A stretch of 64,000 nt of DNA from Hsuehochloa calcarea (taxonomy: Eukaryota > Streptophyta > Magnoliopsida > Poales > Poaceae): the NCBI GenBank assembly GCA_036346395.1, contig CM070609.1, positions 47,192,777-47,256,776 on the forward strand. The letters are read 5' to 3'. The first letter of the stretch is position 1; every line of letters starts with the position of its first letter. The notes under the pieces are model-generated. The model was given only the letters and a program-made list of their open reading frames with translations, ran no database searches and was not told the DNA's origin. Shown piece after piece: positions 24,501 through 36,500 of this stretch. The position numbers and the translations under genes were made by a program.

Positions 24501-27500
24501 TAATCTATCTTACCAATCCTGAAGGGATACTTTCCTAACATAAATTACCTAAAGCTATCTGTAAATAAACATCCATTGTGCAATGCCCCGCTACGGATCA
24601 ATATTCGCCGTAGCTTCGCCAGAACGTGTTGTTGCAGCTTTGCCAGAACGTGTTGTTGCCGGATTTGACACAGTTACGACCGGCAATGGCTTCGCTCAAC
24701 GGGAGAATTTCCGACCGAAGGAGTCCATAACATCAGCATGTGAACAATTCAGATCTTCTGTTTGTTTTTCTCTTTTCTCTTTGCATATTGTAGTTTTGTA
24801 GTAACTAAAGGTGGTAACAATAACGTTTAAATAGCGATCCGATTCTGGGGCCAGTGTTGTCAATCTAGAGTCAATAGAAACAATTCTCACACAATGGATC
24901 CATTCTTCTGTTAGCTATTCAAACAGTACAACAAACATCTGGTTCGTATAAACTTTTCTATTGAACAGGACACATAAGTAAACTTAGCATGGCTCAACAC
25001 TGGACTGTGCCTAAAAATGGTACAACCTGTTTTGGTTGATTCAACCTGGCATTACCTGAACTTAGGCCAGCATAGGCGGAGACACAGTGTAATGATCCTT
25101 AGATCATCACAGGGCAGGCACCGCCGGGAGGACGTCCGGGCGGCGACAACTTGATTGGGATGAGAGGAGACTAGATGAGGGAGAAGACTTTAGATGAGAG
25201 ACTGGAGTTTACTTCTTCATTGCTTAATTTCAAATGACATGGATGCCCATCTTATAGGATGAGTCGGCCCCTAACAAATCTGGCTAACCAACTAGCTTAG
25301 AGATAAGATTGACTTAAACAAACTAGTAACAAAGAGATAAGATAATGCGAGACTTGGACGTGCTGGCTGTGGCTTATCCTTGGGCCCATGCGGCCGGCCA
25401 GCCGGCCAGCTATGTGTGCGCGTCCTGCGTATGCTGTTACTAGCTGATGGTGCATTAGCATGCGCATGACACACAGGTAATGAAATCTTGATCACCACTG
25501 AAGGCCAGCCCTTGGGTGCGTGAAAACTATTTTGGTCAGGCTGGTTGGGATAGGGCAGGCAAAAAAACCCTTTGTTGTGTTGCCTGTGCTTAAACATTGG
25601 TTTGTGTCCGGTTTTGTTTCTCAGCTGCCGAAAAGCTTTTTTAGGTCATACCTACGTTGTATTAATTTTCCTATTTCTTATTGCATTGCAAAACCACTTT
25701 AAATTTCTTTATATAGTTACTTTAGCTTATAGGTTTATGCAAATGCATTATATATACATTCTTTAAAATATTAAGCTCTTGGCCATGGTTGGGATTTTAC
25801 TTATGAAACACATTTCATTTAATGTGCCCTTGATGGTAATGTGACGTGAGCATTTTTATGCATGCCATCCAGATAACTGTGAAATAGCAGAGTTATTATT
25901 GTCCAGAGGAGCTTATGTTGACCCTGTATTTGAAAAAGGAGCACCACTACACGTTGCTGCTGAAGATGGAAATGGGAGAATGTTGGAGTTATTGTTACGG
26001 CATCAGGCAGATGTAATAATTTCTTTCTTTCTAGCTTTAGTTTGCTCTTTTTAATCAGTAAGATGTGTCGGAGTACAGTATTCTATCCATGATAGCCGAG
26101 GAAAAAACAGTTGTGGCTGGATGAATTCGGCTGGGCCTAGAAATGTTCTCGTCTTCCTTTTCCTTGATGGTCCTTCCCAACCCCACCTGCTCCAAATACT
26201 TGGTCTGGCCAGGGTGGATTGAATGCTATTTTACTTGACCAGGCTGAGCTAGGACTTTTGTTTTATTGACCGGCTCAAATCTAATGGATCTTTACTTTCT
26301 TTTATTCTTTTATCATGTATCCTTTGCTCACAGGTCTTTGGCTCTTCCCTTCCTTAAAATGTATTAGATTCTTGATAACTGTGCCAAATGATAACATGGC
26401 AAAACAATAATTCTTTTGCATAGTAAGTCCTGGTCAGACCAAGTTCTAGTTTAATCTACTGCCCCTGTGTGATGGGGTTCACCTGTCCTCCCCGCTTCTT
26501 CCCACCTTGCCCCCACAACTGCTTCCTCGCTAGCCATTCCGAGTGTGGGTATTGGGTAGTTTGTACACGAGCTTACTCTCACGTCAGCTAGCATTGAGCA
26601 TGGGTGATAATGGGTAACATCGTTTAACCTTGATTTTGTTGTCGTGCTGTTCGAGTGTTCATTTGATCCTTGTGGTGGAAACAGTTGCATAAGGGGCTTT
26701 GTTGATGGAAGCTGAAATTTTCATCTAAACAATGTTGGGGGTATACTTTTTTGTCCATTGATACATTGGAAAAAGATGATAGGGCATTGTGGTTTCCCAT
26801 TTGTATACTTTGTTAGATATGTATATAGCTTATGGTGTTCTTTGCATGTTGACCTACCGTGTACATGTATATTGGTCTTTTGGTCTATTGGAATATATCA
26901 AATTTCATTCCAGCATGTTATCAGAGCAAGTTTAGGGTTCCCACTTGACCGCCACCGTCGCCGCCGCTGTCACCGCGCCGAGCTCCTCTTCTCGTCAAAC
27001 CCCTACCCTGCTCTTACTTCACGTGCACGCGTAGAAGCCCGCACCGCTGATCTGTGCTCTCGTCGCCGTATCCAGGCCGCCCCATCGCCAGACTTGCCCT
27101 GAGGCGCGAACCCCCTATTTTTGCTCTGCTTTCCCGACGTCGTGTTCACTCTCCTCTTGACGCCGTGCCGTGTCGCCCCGGGGACCCCCGCGGCCTCGCC
27201 ACCTCTCGAGGATGCTGCTTGGGGCTCTTGTGCGTGCAGTAGAGCGCTCCGCCTCTCGTGCGGCCACCCGTAGTTCGCGCCGCCGCTGCCTCCGACCGCC
27301 ATCCTCCAGCTCTGCAGTTGCTTCGGCCAGCTCCAGCTTCGGCCTCCCTGGCCAGCTCTGACGTCCCGGCTTCGGATCTCGACACCCGAGCCACCCCGAC
27401 CTCGATCCGTTGCAGCCACCCCTCCAAATCGCTCCTTTGCTCCGGATGGCTACCACCGGTGGCTCCTTCGCCATCCCGCTACCTTCGATTCGGTTTGACA

Positions 27501-30500
27501 GGACAAATTTCCGCGAGTGGGTTGTTCATACGAGGATTCACCTTAACAACCAACGTTTGTGGGGTCATCCCAACGGCGAGCACCCCGTCCGCCTCGCCCT
27601 ATGCCGCTAGTTCCACTACCTCTTTCTGTTGGGGCGGATCAGGCGGGTAAGGAGGTCGGCAATACTGCATTGGAGGAGGCCCTGGGGCTCTACCAGTATG
27701 AGTTGCACGCCTATGAGATGGCAGGATACCGAAGATCGTGCTACCGCAATCCTGGTGGGTAGCATGCCCGTAGCCATCTCCATGGATGTGGCGGAGCTGT
27801 CGATGACTCAGCTTATGTGGGAGTGCCTTCGAGCTCACTATTAGCCGACGAGTGATGCTCTATACCTCTCTGTTGTGCACCAGGCACATTCTCTGCAGTA
27901 ACTTGATGCTACCATGGATGAATTCTATCAGCAGATGTTTGTGGTGTGGCGTTAGTTCGACTCTTTGGGGCCGAATGCCCGCCGGACCTATCTCTGTTGT
28001 GTGCGGCTCTGCGCTCATCAGGAGACCGTCTCTACGACTTCTTGACGCATCTTTGGCCTGAGTTCGAGACTGTGCGTGCTCAGCTCCTGACTCGCCACCC
28101 GCGCCCGAGCTTGGTGGAGGCCCTCACGAGTGTGCGTGCCGAGGAGACTCATCATCGTGGTGCAGCTCATGGTTATTAAGGCGGTAAGGCGAGGCGACTC
28201 ACCCCCCTCACACCTTTTAAGCGTTAAGGCGCGAGGTGAGGCGACGCCTTAGGATGTGTAAGGCGATGTCAAGAGCGATCGTAGAAGATCCCAACGAGAA
28301 TGCAAGCGGCAACTTTGATTACGTGGTCGCAGAAGATCCGGGCAGCCCTCACGGCAGCTACCCCGCCAGCTCTCTTTTCGCGCTACCGAGCGCCATGCCA
28401 CAGCCACATTACTTCTCTCCGCCTCCCTTCGCTCGCGCCGCCTCCCCTCCCCCTTTCTCTCCACCTCTCTCAGCGCCGGGCCTCCTCCCGCCTCCTTCGA
28501 TCCTCCCTCATGGGCAGTGCTGGCCCGCGCCGCGCCGCCTCCCCTTCTCTCTCCGGCTCTCCCTCTCCCTCCACGCCCCTTTGCCAGCGCCGGGCCTCCT
28601 CCGGTCCTCCCTCAGCGGTAACGCCAGCCCGCGTCGCGCCCCCTCCCCTTCCCTTCTTTCTCTTCGGCTCTCCCTCTCCCTCCACACCCCTTCGCCCGCG
28701 CCGCCTACTCCCTCAGCGCCGGGGAGGAGGCGCCGAGGAGCTGCGCGGCGGCGACGGGGAGCCGGGAGGAGGAACAACGGGGAGGAGGCAGCAGATCCGG
28801 AGCAACCCAGCGTAGATCCTGGCGTAGGAGGATCCACAGCTGGTGCAGATCGTGCGAGGAGGCACCTTGTCGACGAACTCCAACATCAAGGTGAGCTCCT
28901 GGCTCCTCTATTCTCTCCTTCTACCTCCCTCTCCGCCGAAGGTTCCGAGCAGAGGGCGCAAGGCGGGGGCGGCGCAAGGCGGAGCGACGCCTTGACACCC
29001 TGGACCGTCTTACTGCTTAGGCGACGCCTTAATAAGCATGGTGCAGCTCAGATGCAGGTTGTCTTATCTGCTTCAGCCCTTGCTCCTTCAGCACCGACCA
29101 TCGTCCCTCCAGCTCCTCGGGCACTAGTGGTTGCTGCCTCTACTACGGGTCTCTACTGTACTTCTGGCAGCGTGATGGCCACAGGTATTAGGACCGCTAC
29201 AAGCGGAGGGACCAGCGTCGCTAGGGTGAACGTCCCCGAAGGGCTCTGGAGGTTTCTCCCACTCGAGCTAGCGCCTTACGCCAGGGCTCCTCTAGTGATG
29301 CCACGCAGTAGCCCCTATCCCTGCTCAAGCGCCTTGGTGTCTGCTCGTCCTCGGACTCCTCGGGTTTTGCTCGTCTGGCTCTTACTTCTCAGCAGTCTTC
29401 CTCGCCTCCGCCTCTTCTCTCGTCAGGTATCTTGTCTCCGTGGATCTTGGACCCTGGTGCTTCCTTTCACGTGACACCAAACTCTACCGACCTCACTTCT
29501 GTGAGTCCCACAACTTTTCTTTCCACTGTTCAGACTGCAGATGGTACCTCTTCCTGTTGCAGGTTGAGGCACCATTTCCACTTCTTTTCATGTTCCTGAA
29601 GTCTCTTATGTTCCTTAGCTTACTATGCAGCTTATGTTGGCTGGTCAGATCACTGATCACGACTGTCGTATTGTTCTTTAGTATGACTCTTGTTGTGTCC
29701 AAGATCGCCGCACGGAGACTCTGTTTGGTACTGGCCCTTGGCACCGTGATTTGTAGCGTCTTTGGGAGCTCAACTGTTGCATCTCTCTTCAGCTGTTTCC
29801 ACCAACCAGTCAGCCACTACCACTGCCTCTGATTTTGCTGCATGCTCTACTACTTCCTTTGCTCACTGGCACCATCGTTTGGTTCATCTCTGCGGATCGC
29901 GTCTATAGTCACTAGTAGGTCGTGTTCTTGGGTCTGTTTTTGGGGACAACTCTTTATATTGTGTGGGTTACAAGCTTTGGCAAGCAGCTGTAGTTTCCCT
30001 ATCACTCCAGTGATTCTATTTCTACTCGTCCTTTTGATCTTGTTCACTTCGATGTTTGGGGTCCGACTCCCTTCGTTTCGAAAGGGTGTCATCGATACTA
30101 TGTGATCTTTATTGATGATTATTCTCATCATACTTGGATCTACTTCATGTCCTCGCATTCAGGTTATCTCTATTTACTAGATGTTCGCCACCATGGTTCG
30201 CACTCAGTTTGATTTTGCCATTCATGTGTTTCATGCCGACTCTGCTGACAAGTACCTATCTGCTGCTTTGTGTTGCTTTCTCGCTGAGCAGGGTACTCTT
30301 CCCCAGTACTCTTATCTTGTTGCTCACGCTTAGAACGGTGTCTCTGAGCGTAAGCATCGTCACTTGCTTGAGATAGCTTGTGCTCTCATGCTTGCCTCTT
30401 CTGTTCCATCTCACTTCTAGGCCGAGGCTGTCTCCACTGCTGCTTTTCTCATTAACATGCAGTCTTCCACTGTTCTTCAAGGTTCTACTCCTGTCGGCTG

Positions 30501-33500
30501 TCGAGCTCTAGAGTACAATCACCTTTGTAGTTTTTCTGTCTGCTTCATCCTTTTTCCACCTCGTGAGCGCATCAAGCTGACTGCTCAGTCAGTTGAGTGT
30601 GTTTTTCTTGGCTACAGTCTTGAGCATAAGGATTATCGTTGCTACGACTCTGTTGCTCGCAGGATGAGGATCTCTCAGGATGTCACTTTCGATGAGTCCG
30701 AACCTTACTATCCTTGTTCCCCTACTATTAGCTTAGATTCTCTTGTTGAGTCGATCTCCTTTCTGACTTTTCCTGACTCAGCTTTTCACTACTATTTCGC
30801 TTCATCCTCCACCTTCGCTTCCTTATCCTCCGGCTCCACATGTTCTCTCTCCACTGAGGTTTCTTCCCGCTCTTTTATCGAGATTCCACCCTTTCCCTTG
30901 CACTACTCTCGCCGTCCTCGGCCTATTCCTTCAGTTGAGCCTCCATCTTTGCCGAGCCCTGTCCCCAGCTCTTCTTCTCCATCCTTGCTAGGTCCTGTTT
31001 CGTCTTCTCCTAGATACTATTTTCGTGATCGTCACACTGTCAGGCCTCTGAGCACTACAGCTTTGCAGCCGCTGCTCTTTGAGCCTACGCCTACCGTGAG
31101 GCTGCTGCTCATCCTGAGTGGCAGCTCGAAATGTCTGAGGATATTGCTGCTTTGGAACGTGCTGGCACTTGGGATCTTGTGTCCTTACTTGTGTTAAGAG
31201 TATTGTATATTGTATATTCTACATTTCTCTCTTTCTCTGGTTTGGCCCATGTGGCCCTTGTAGCCCATGAGGCCCATATATCTTTGTATATATATATCTC
31301 CTTCATTAATGAATAAGATGAATAGTTGTGAATAGCAAACCCTAGATTTCAATGTTTAACATGGTATCAGAGCCTCAAACCCTAGTTTATCCAAAACCCT
31401 AACCCTATCAGATTTCGGCGGCCGCCTCTCCATCCGCCAGATTCAAGGCCGCCTCGCCAGATCCGTCCCGCGCTGGAGGTCGACTCGCCTGAGACGACGC
31501 ATGGAGACGACGCCGCCGCTCGCCTCTTCCTCTCCATCTTGTCTTCACCGCCGCCTCGCGCCGACTCCATCTTCCGCGCCTGAAGGTCGAGGTCGCATCT
31601 GCGCGCCGCCTCGCGCATCCGTCCGCGCCTGGAGGTCGAGGTCGCCGGATCCGCGCCTGGTCTTCTTCACCCGGAGGCCTCGTCTTCACTGCCCGGATCA
31701 TTCCTCTCCATCCGCCGCATCTGCGCGCCGCCTCGCGCATCCTCCCTCGCCTGGACGTCTTCTACTCGTGGATCTGCGCCGCCTTGAGGTCACGCCTGGA
31801 GACGACGCCGGTCACGCCTGGAGACGACGCCGCCTTGAGGTCACGCCTGGACCCGCCTGCTTAGTCTCGGCTCTCGGTGCAGCACGACACCGCCGTCACC
31901 ACGCCGACCTCCTCCTCAACACTAGTGCTTGCTCAGTACCACTCTTGCTCTACTTCCACTGTTGTGCTTGGTACTGCTATTGACTGCTGTGTGATTAGAT
32001 GGTCCTGAAACTTGGTACTGCTATTGACTGCTGTGTGATTAGTACTACTGTTGATCTGCTACTATTGCTACTGTGATTGGTATTGTTGTGTGGTATGGCT
32101 AAGTCCGACTCGATGTTTGGGGGCAGTTCATCTCTAGTATTTACAGATATCAAGCTTGATGGGTTGAATTACCGAGCATGGGCTTTCTCAGTCAAGACTA
32201 CTCTTAGGGGTTATGGTTTGGCCTCTCATCGATCGATGATCCTCCGATCCAAAGACCGTTGATCTTTGAAATTAAAGGCTTGGCATAAAGAAGATGATCG
32301 TGTCATGACCGGCATTGTGCTGAGTGTTGATGTTTCTCTGCGGATGAGTCTTGAGTATCATACTTCAGCCAAGCAAATGTGGACATACTTTGAGAAGAGA
32401 TATGTTCAGTCCAGTGGTGCTCTTCGCTTCACATTGCTCAAGAACATTCATAGTCTTCAGCAAAGAACTTGATCGATCGGTGGAGGAGTATTACTGTGCT
32501 TTCACTCACATCACCGGTCCTCTAGAGTCTATGACACCGAAGGCTGCTGTTGACTGTCAGTCTTGTGCTGCTAAAGATGAGTATGCTCAGCAGACGCTCA
32601 TGTATCAGTTTGTGATGGGGCTTCGATCGGAGTTTGAGCCTGCTCGTACTCGGGCTGCTCAACTATCCCACTCCACCGACTTTGATCGCGCGCTCTCTAG
32701 TCCGATTGCGGAGAGGAGACGCGTCTTCATTCTCTTATGCCCGCCTCAGACCCTCACCACATCGCTCGAGTCTCTCACGGTGATCCGGATCTACGAGCGA
32801 CACCACAGGAGTGTTGGTTTGTTCCCATTGCAAGAGGATGGTCATCATGTTGACAAATGTTTCAAGTTACATCCGGATCGACTTATTGCCTATCGTGCTA
32901 GATGCCATTTGACCGTCGTCGTGGAGCACCTATCGGGCCTTTCGAGCACTCATCGGAGCGATCCATCTGCCGACACATCCACATCTCTCGTGACTTACGG
33001 ATCGATTGTGCGCTATGACATCGCTTGCACCTTCTCGCTTCTAGTCTTTGCTCATCCTTGGATTCGGATTCGTGTGCTTCGTTTCATGTCACATCCGCGA
33101 CTCTCGACTTGTTGCTCGTAGGCCCTTGGTGATGCTACCTATGTTCCTGCTAGCGATGGTACACCTTGCCCTATTACCCATCGGGGCATTCTCTCTACAT
33201 CTTGCTTCTCTGTTCTCGATGTGTCTTTTGTTCCTCGGCCTATCTATGAATCTTCTTTACGTTGGTCAACTAAGCGATATGAACTGTTTCATTGGATTTG
33301 ATGATTCTTCTTGTTTCATTCGGGATCGCGAGAGCGAGGCAGTGATTGGTTACGGCCATCGCCGTAGAGGCTCTCCCGCCTCTATGTCTTGGACATCTTA
33401 CATCTTCCTCCACCAAGACGTCGAAGGCCTTGGTGTCTTCTCGCTATGTCTTCATCTCGGTCTCTGTTGGGTCTTCCTTGAAGAAGTGGCATCATCGACT

Positions 33501-36500
33501 TGGTCATCTTTGTGGAGCTCGCCTCACCACCTTAGTTCACCAGGTTCCTTAGGTCATGTCCTTTGTTGAGTCTAGTTTTCATTGTAATGGTTGTAAGTTG
33601 GGAAAACAACTACGACTTCCATATCCCAAAGAGTACCTCTCGTCTTGATCTTTTGATTTGGTGCATTGGATGTATGGGGTCCATCTCCTTTTGCTTGAAG
33701 GGTGGTCATAGTTATTATGTCATATTTGTTGATGATCACTCGATATACTTGGATCTATTTTATGAAACATCGTTCTCGATTGATTTCCATTTATCGATCT
33801 TTTGCTAAGATGGTTCATACACGCTTTCTTCTTCCATTCGTGTTTTCCGTTCGACTGGAGGCGAGTATCTTTCCTCGGCCTTTCGTCGCTTTCTTTCTTC
33901 GAGGTACTCTTCCTCGGCTCGTGTCCGGTGCTCACGCTTTCGAGAATGGTGTTCTTGGCGCAAGCAAATCACATCATCGAGATCTTTCGCGCTCTTCTCA
34001 TTTCCTCCTTTGTCCCTCTCATACAGGGGAAGCGGTCTCTCAAAGATCTATCTTATTAACCGTCGACCCTCTTCTAAGCTTTGGGCAAGTGTCTGGTGAG
34101 GTCTGTCAGAGCACCCGCTCACTATTCCCATCTTCGCTTTTGGTTGTATGCGCTATGTCCTTCTAGCACCTCGTGAGCGCACAAAGCCGAGCCCTCGATC
34201 GGTTGAGTGTGTTTTTCCGGGTTCTGATCCCGAGCATAAGGGTTATCGTTGCTATGATCCTCAAAGACGTCGCATTCGCATCTCTCGTGATGTGATTTTT
34301 GATGAGGGCGTCCTTTCTTTCATCATTCTTCTCCACATCCCACTTCTTCTTCCACAGATTCCACTTCTTTTTGTGTCTACCTCCCATTCATTCTCCGGAT
34401 ACACCTTCTCCGGATACACCTTCTCGAGATACACCTTCTCCACCGTTTCACCTTCGTGTACCTTCTCCACCGGCTCCACGATTTCTAACACTTCCACTCT
34501 TCCCTTCCACTATAGTCGCCGACGAGAGTTCCTACGATACTCTGTCCTCCTCTCCTCCGCTGATCCTCCGGCGGTACCATCGACTCGGCGATCGTTCTAC
34601 TACATCACGATATGCCCTACGTGATCGTTCTTCTATTCGAGCACCCGAGAGATGGGGTTTTTCTCGTGTGAGTGCGATGGAGCCGAGTACCTATCAGGAG
34701 GCTGTCAGTGTACCTGAGTGGCAGTTGGCTATGACAGAGGAGCTCACAGCATTAGAGCGCACGGGCACTTGGGATCTTGTTCCGCTACCGTCTGGAGCTG
34801 TTCCTATCACTTGCAAGTGGGTGTACAAAATAAAGAACAAATCGATGGGTCGATGAGAGCGATACAAGGCTCGCCTTGTTGCAAGAGGTTTTCAAAGAGC
34901 TTATGGTCGAGATTATGATGAGACTTTTGCTCGATTGCTCATATGACCACAAATCGTACTTTTATTGCGATTGCTGACAATACGCACATGGACTATATCT
35001 CAGATGGATGTCAAGAATGCTTTTCTTCACGGTGATCTACATGAGGAGGTCTATATGCAGCCACCCCGAATTGAGGCTCCTACAGCTATGTTTGTCGCCT
35101 TAGGCGTGCTCTATATGGTCTCAGCGGGCTCCTCGTGCTTGGTTCGAGCGTTGATTACGTGATTCGAGCTGGTTTCACCTCGAGTGAGCATGACCACGCT
35201 TTGTTTGTTCACACTTCTCGTAGGTCGTGCTTTGCTTCTTACGTATGTAGATGATATGTTGATCACGGAGATGACATGGACCACGTGGTTTTGTCAAGAA
35301 GAAATTGAGTGAACAATTTATGATGTCCGATTTGGGACCATTGAGCTATTTTCTAGGAATTGAGGTTCATTACGATGGTGATGGCTACTATCTCTCTCAA
35401 AGATCGCTATGTTCGTGGATCTACTTGCTCGCTCTGGGATGATCGATACTCGTCATCGCCGCCACACCCATGGAGCTTCACTTGCGGCTTGACCTACAGA
35501 CGGTGTACCCCGATGATTCTTCTCGCTATCGTCGACTTGTTGGGAGCCTTGTCTATCTCACAAGAACTGTGCGGACATTGCTCATCTTTGTTCATGTGCT
35601 CACCATTTGTCGCTGCTCCCACCTCGATTCACTATAGTCATGTTCTTCGTGGTCTTGAGATACTTGAGAGGCTGCGTCCGCACGTCGTTCTATGCCGATT
35701 CGAGTCGACTCGGCCCACGCTTACTCGACTCTACTTGGGCGAGTGATCCTGGCGATCGCCGATCATCATCGGCTATTGTATCTCTTGGTACCGCTTATTG
35801 CTTGGAAGTCCAAGAAGCGGATGCGGTGTCACGCTCTAGTGCAGAGGCAGAGCTCAGAGCACTTGCCGCTACGTCGAGAGATCATTTGGCCGATGGCTCT
35901 TGGTGATCTTGGTGTCCTTTGTGACAATCCTACCCTCTCTTTTGTGACAATACAAGTGCCATTCAAATTGCCAATGATCCGGTCAAGCATGGTGACAAAA
36001 CACATTGGTGTTGATGCATCCTTCACGCGATCTCATTGTCGTGATTGACCATCACCCTCAAGTATATTCCTCGAGCTCCAAGTTGCGATTTCTTCACTAA
36101 AGCTCGGACTAGAGAACATCATCGACTTCATCTACTCAAACTCGATTGCATCGATCCTCTGATCCACCTTGAGTTTGAAGGGGGGTGTTAAGAGTATTGT
36201 ATATTGTATATTCTACATTTCTCTCTTTCTCTGGTTTGGCCCATGTGGCCCTTGTAGCCCATGAGGCCCATATATCTTTGTATATATATATCTCCTTCAT
36301 TAATGAATAAGATGAATAGTTGTGAATAGCAAACCCTAGATTTCAATGTTTAACAACTTGCACGTGTCACTCCCATCACGTGCAAGTGGGTGTACAAGAT
36401 CAAGACCTGCTCGGATGGTTCCTTTGAGCACGATAAGGCTCGTCTTGTGGCATATGGTTTTCAACAGGAGTATGGTCTTGACTACGATGAGACATTCGGA

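Larger units (their letters stand above)
14029..24732 (-). mobile_element. Ty3/Gypsy retrotransposon in intron 3
   Basis: The LTRs are 14029-14492 (3' LTR in the element's orientation) and 24247-24732 (5' LTR). The primer-binding site is at about 24230-24243 (complement of TGGTATCAGAGCC), three bases from the LTR. The domain order gag, protease, RT, RNase H, integrase, then a C-terminal chromodomain-like segment is Ty3/Gypsy, with integrase after RT. The element is antisense to the host gene. A Copia element (17981-23336) splits its gag. The likely target duplication is TCATC/TCAGC (one mismatch), and the left terminus reads TA instead of TG. Net length is about 5.3 kb. Confidence 0.9.
31192..36355 (+). 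mobile_element. Ty1/Copia element with identical LTRs, nested in intron 4 Copia
   Basis: The 170-bp LTRs at 31192-31361 and 36186-36355 are identical by eye. The primer-binding site TGGTATCAGAGC follows at 31362, a polypurine tract GAAGGGGGG precedes the 3' LTR, and a perfect ACTTG duplication is at 31187-31191 and 36356-36360. It splits the RT of the older element. The fragment at 1-1807 is the same family in reverse orientation. The LTR identity implies a recent insertion, although the coding region is badly broken. Confidence 0.93.

Noticed and set aside
28236..29474. A 412-codon plus-strand open reading, Pro/Ser/Arg-rich
   Set aside because: It spans the non-autonomous hAT element and out-of-frame Copia gag. 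It has no domain and only composition bias.
31362..31373. TGGTATCAGAGC and its relatives as tRNA gene pieces
   Set aside because: They are primer-binding sites next to LTRs, complementary to the initiator tRNA-Met 3' part; no tRNA fold surrounds them.
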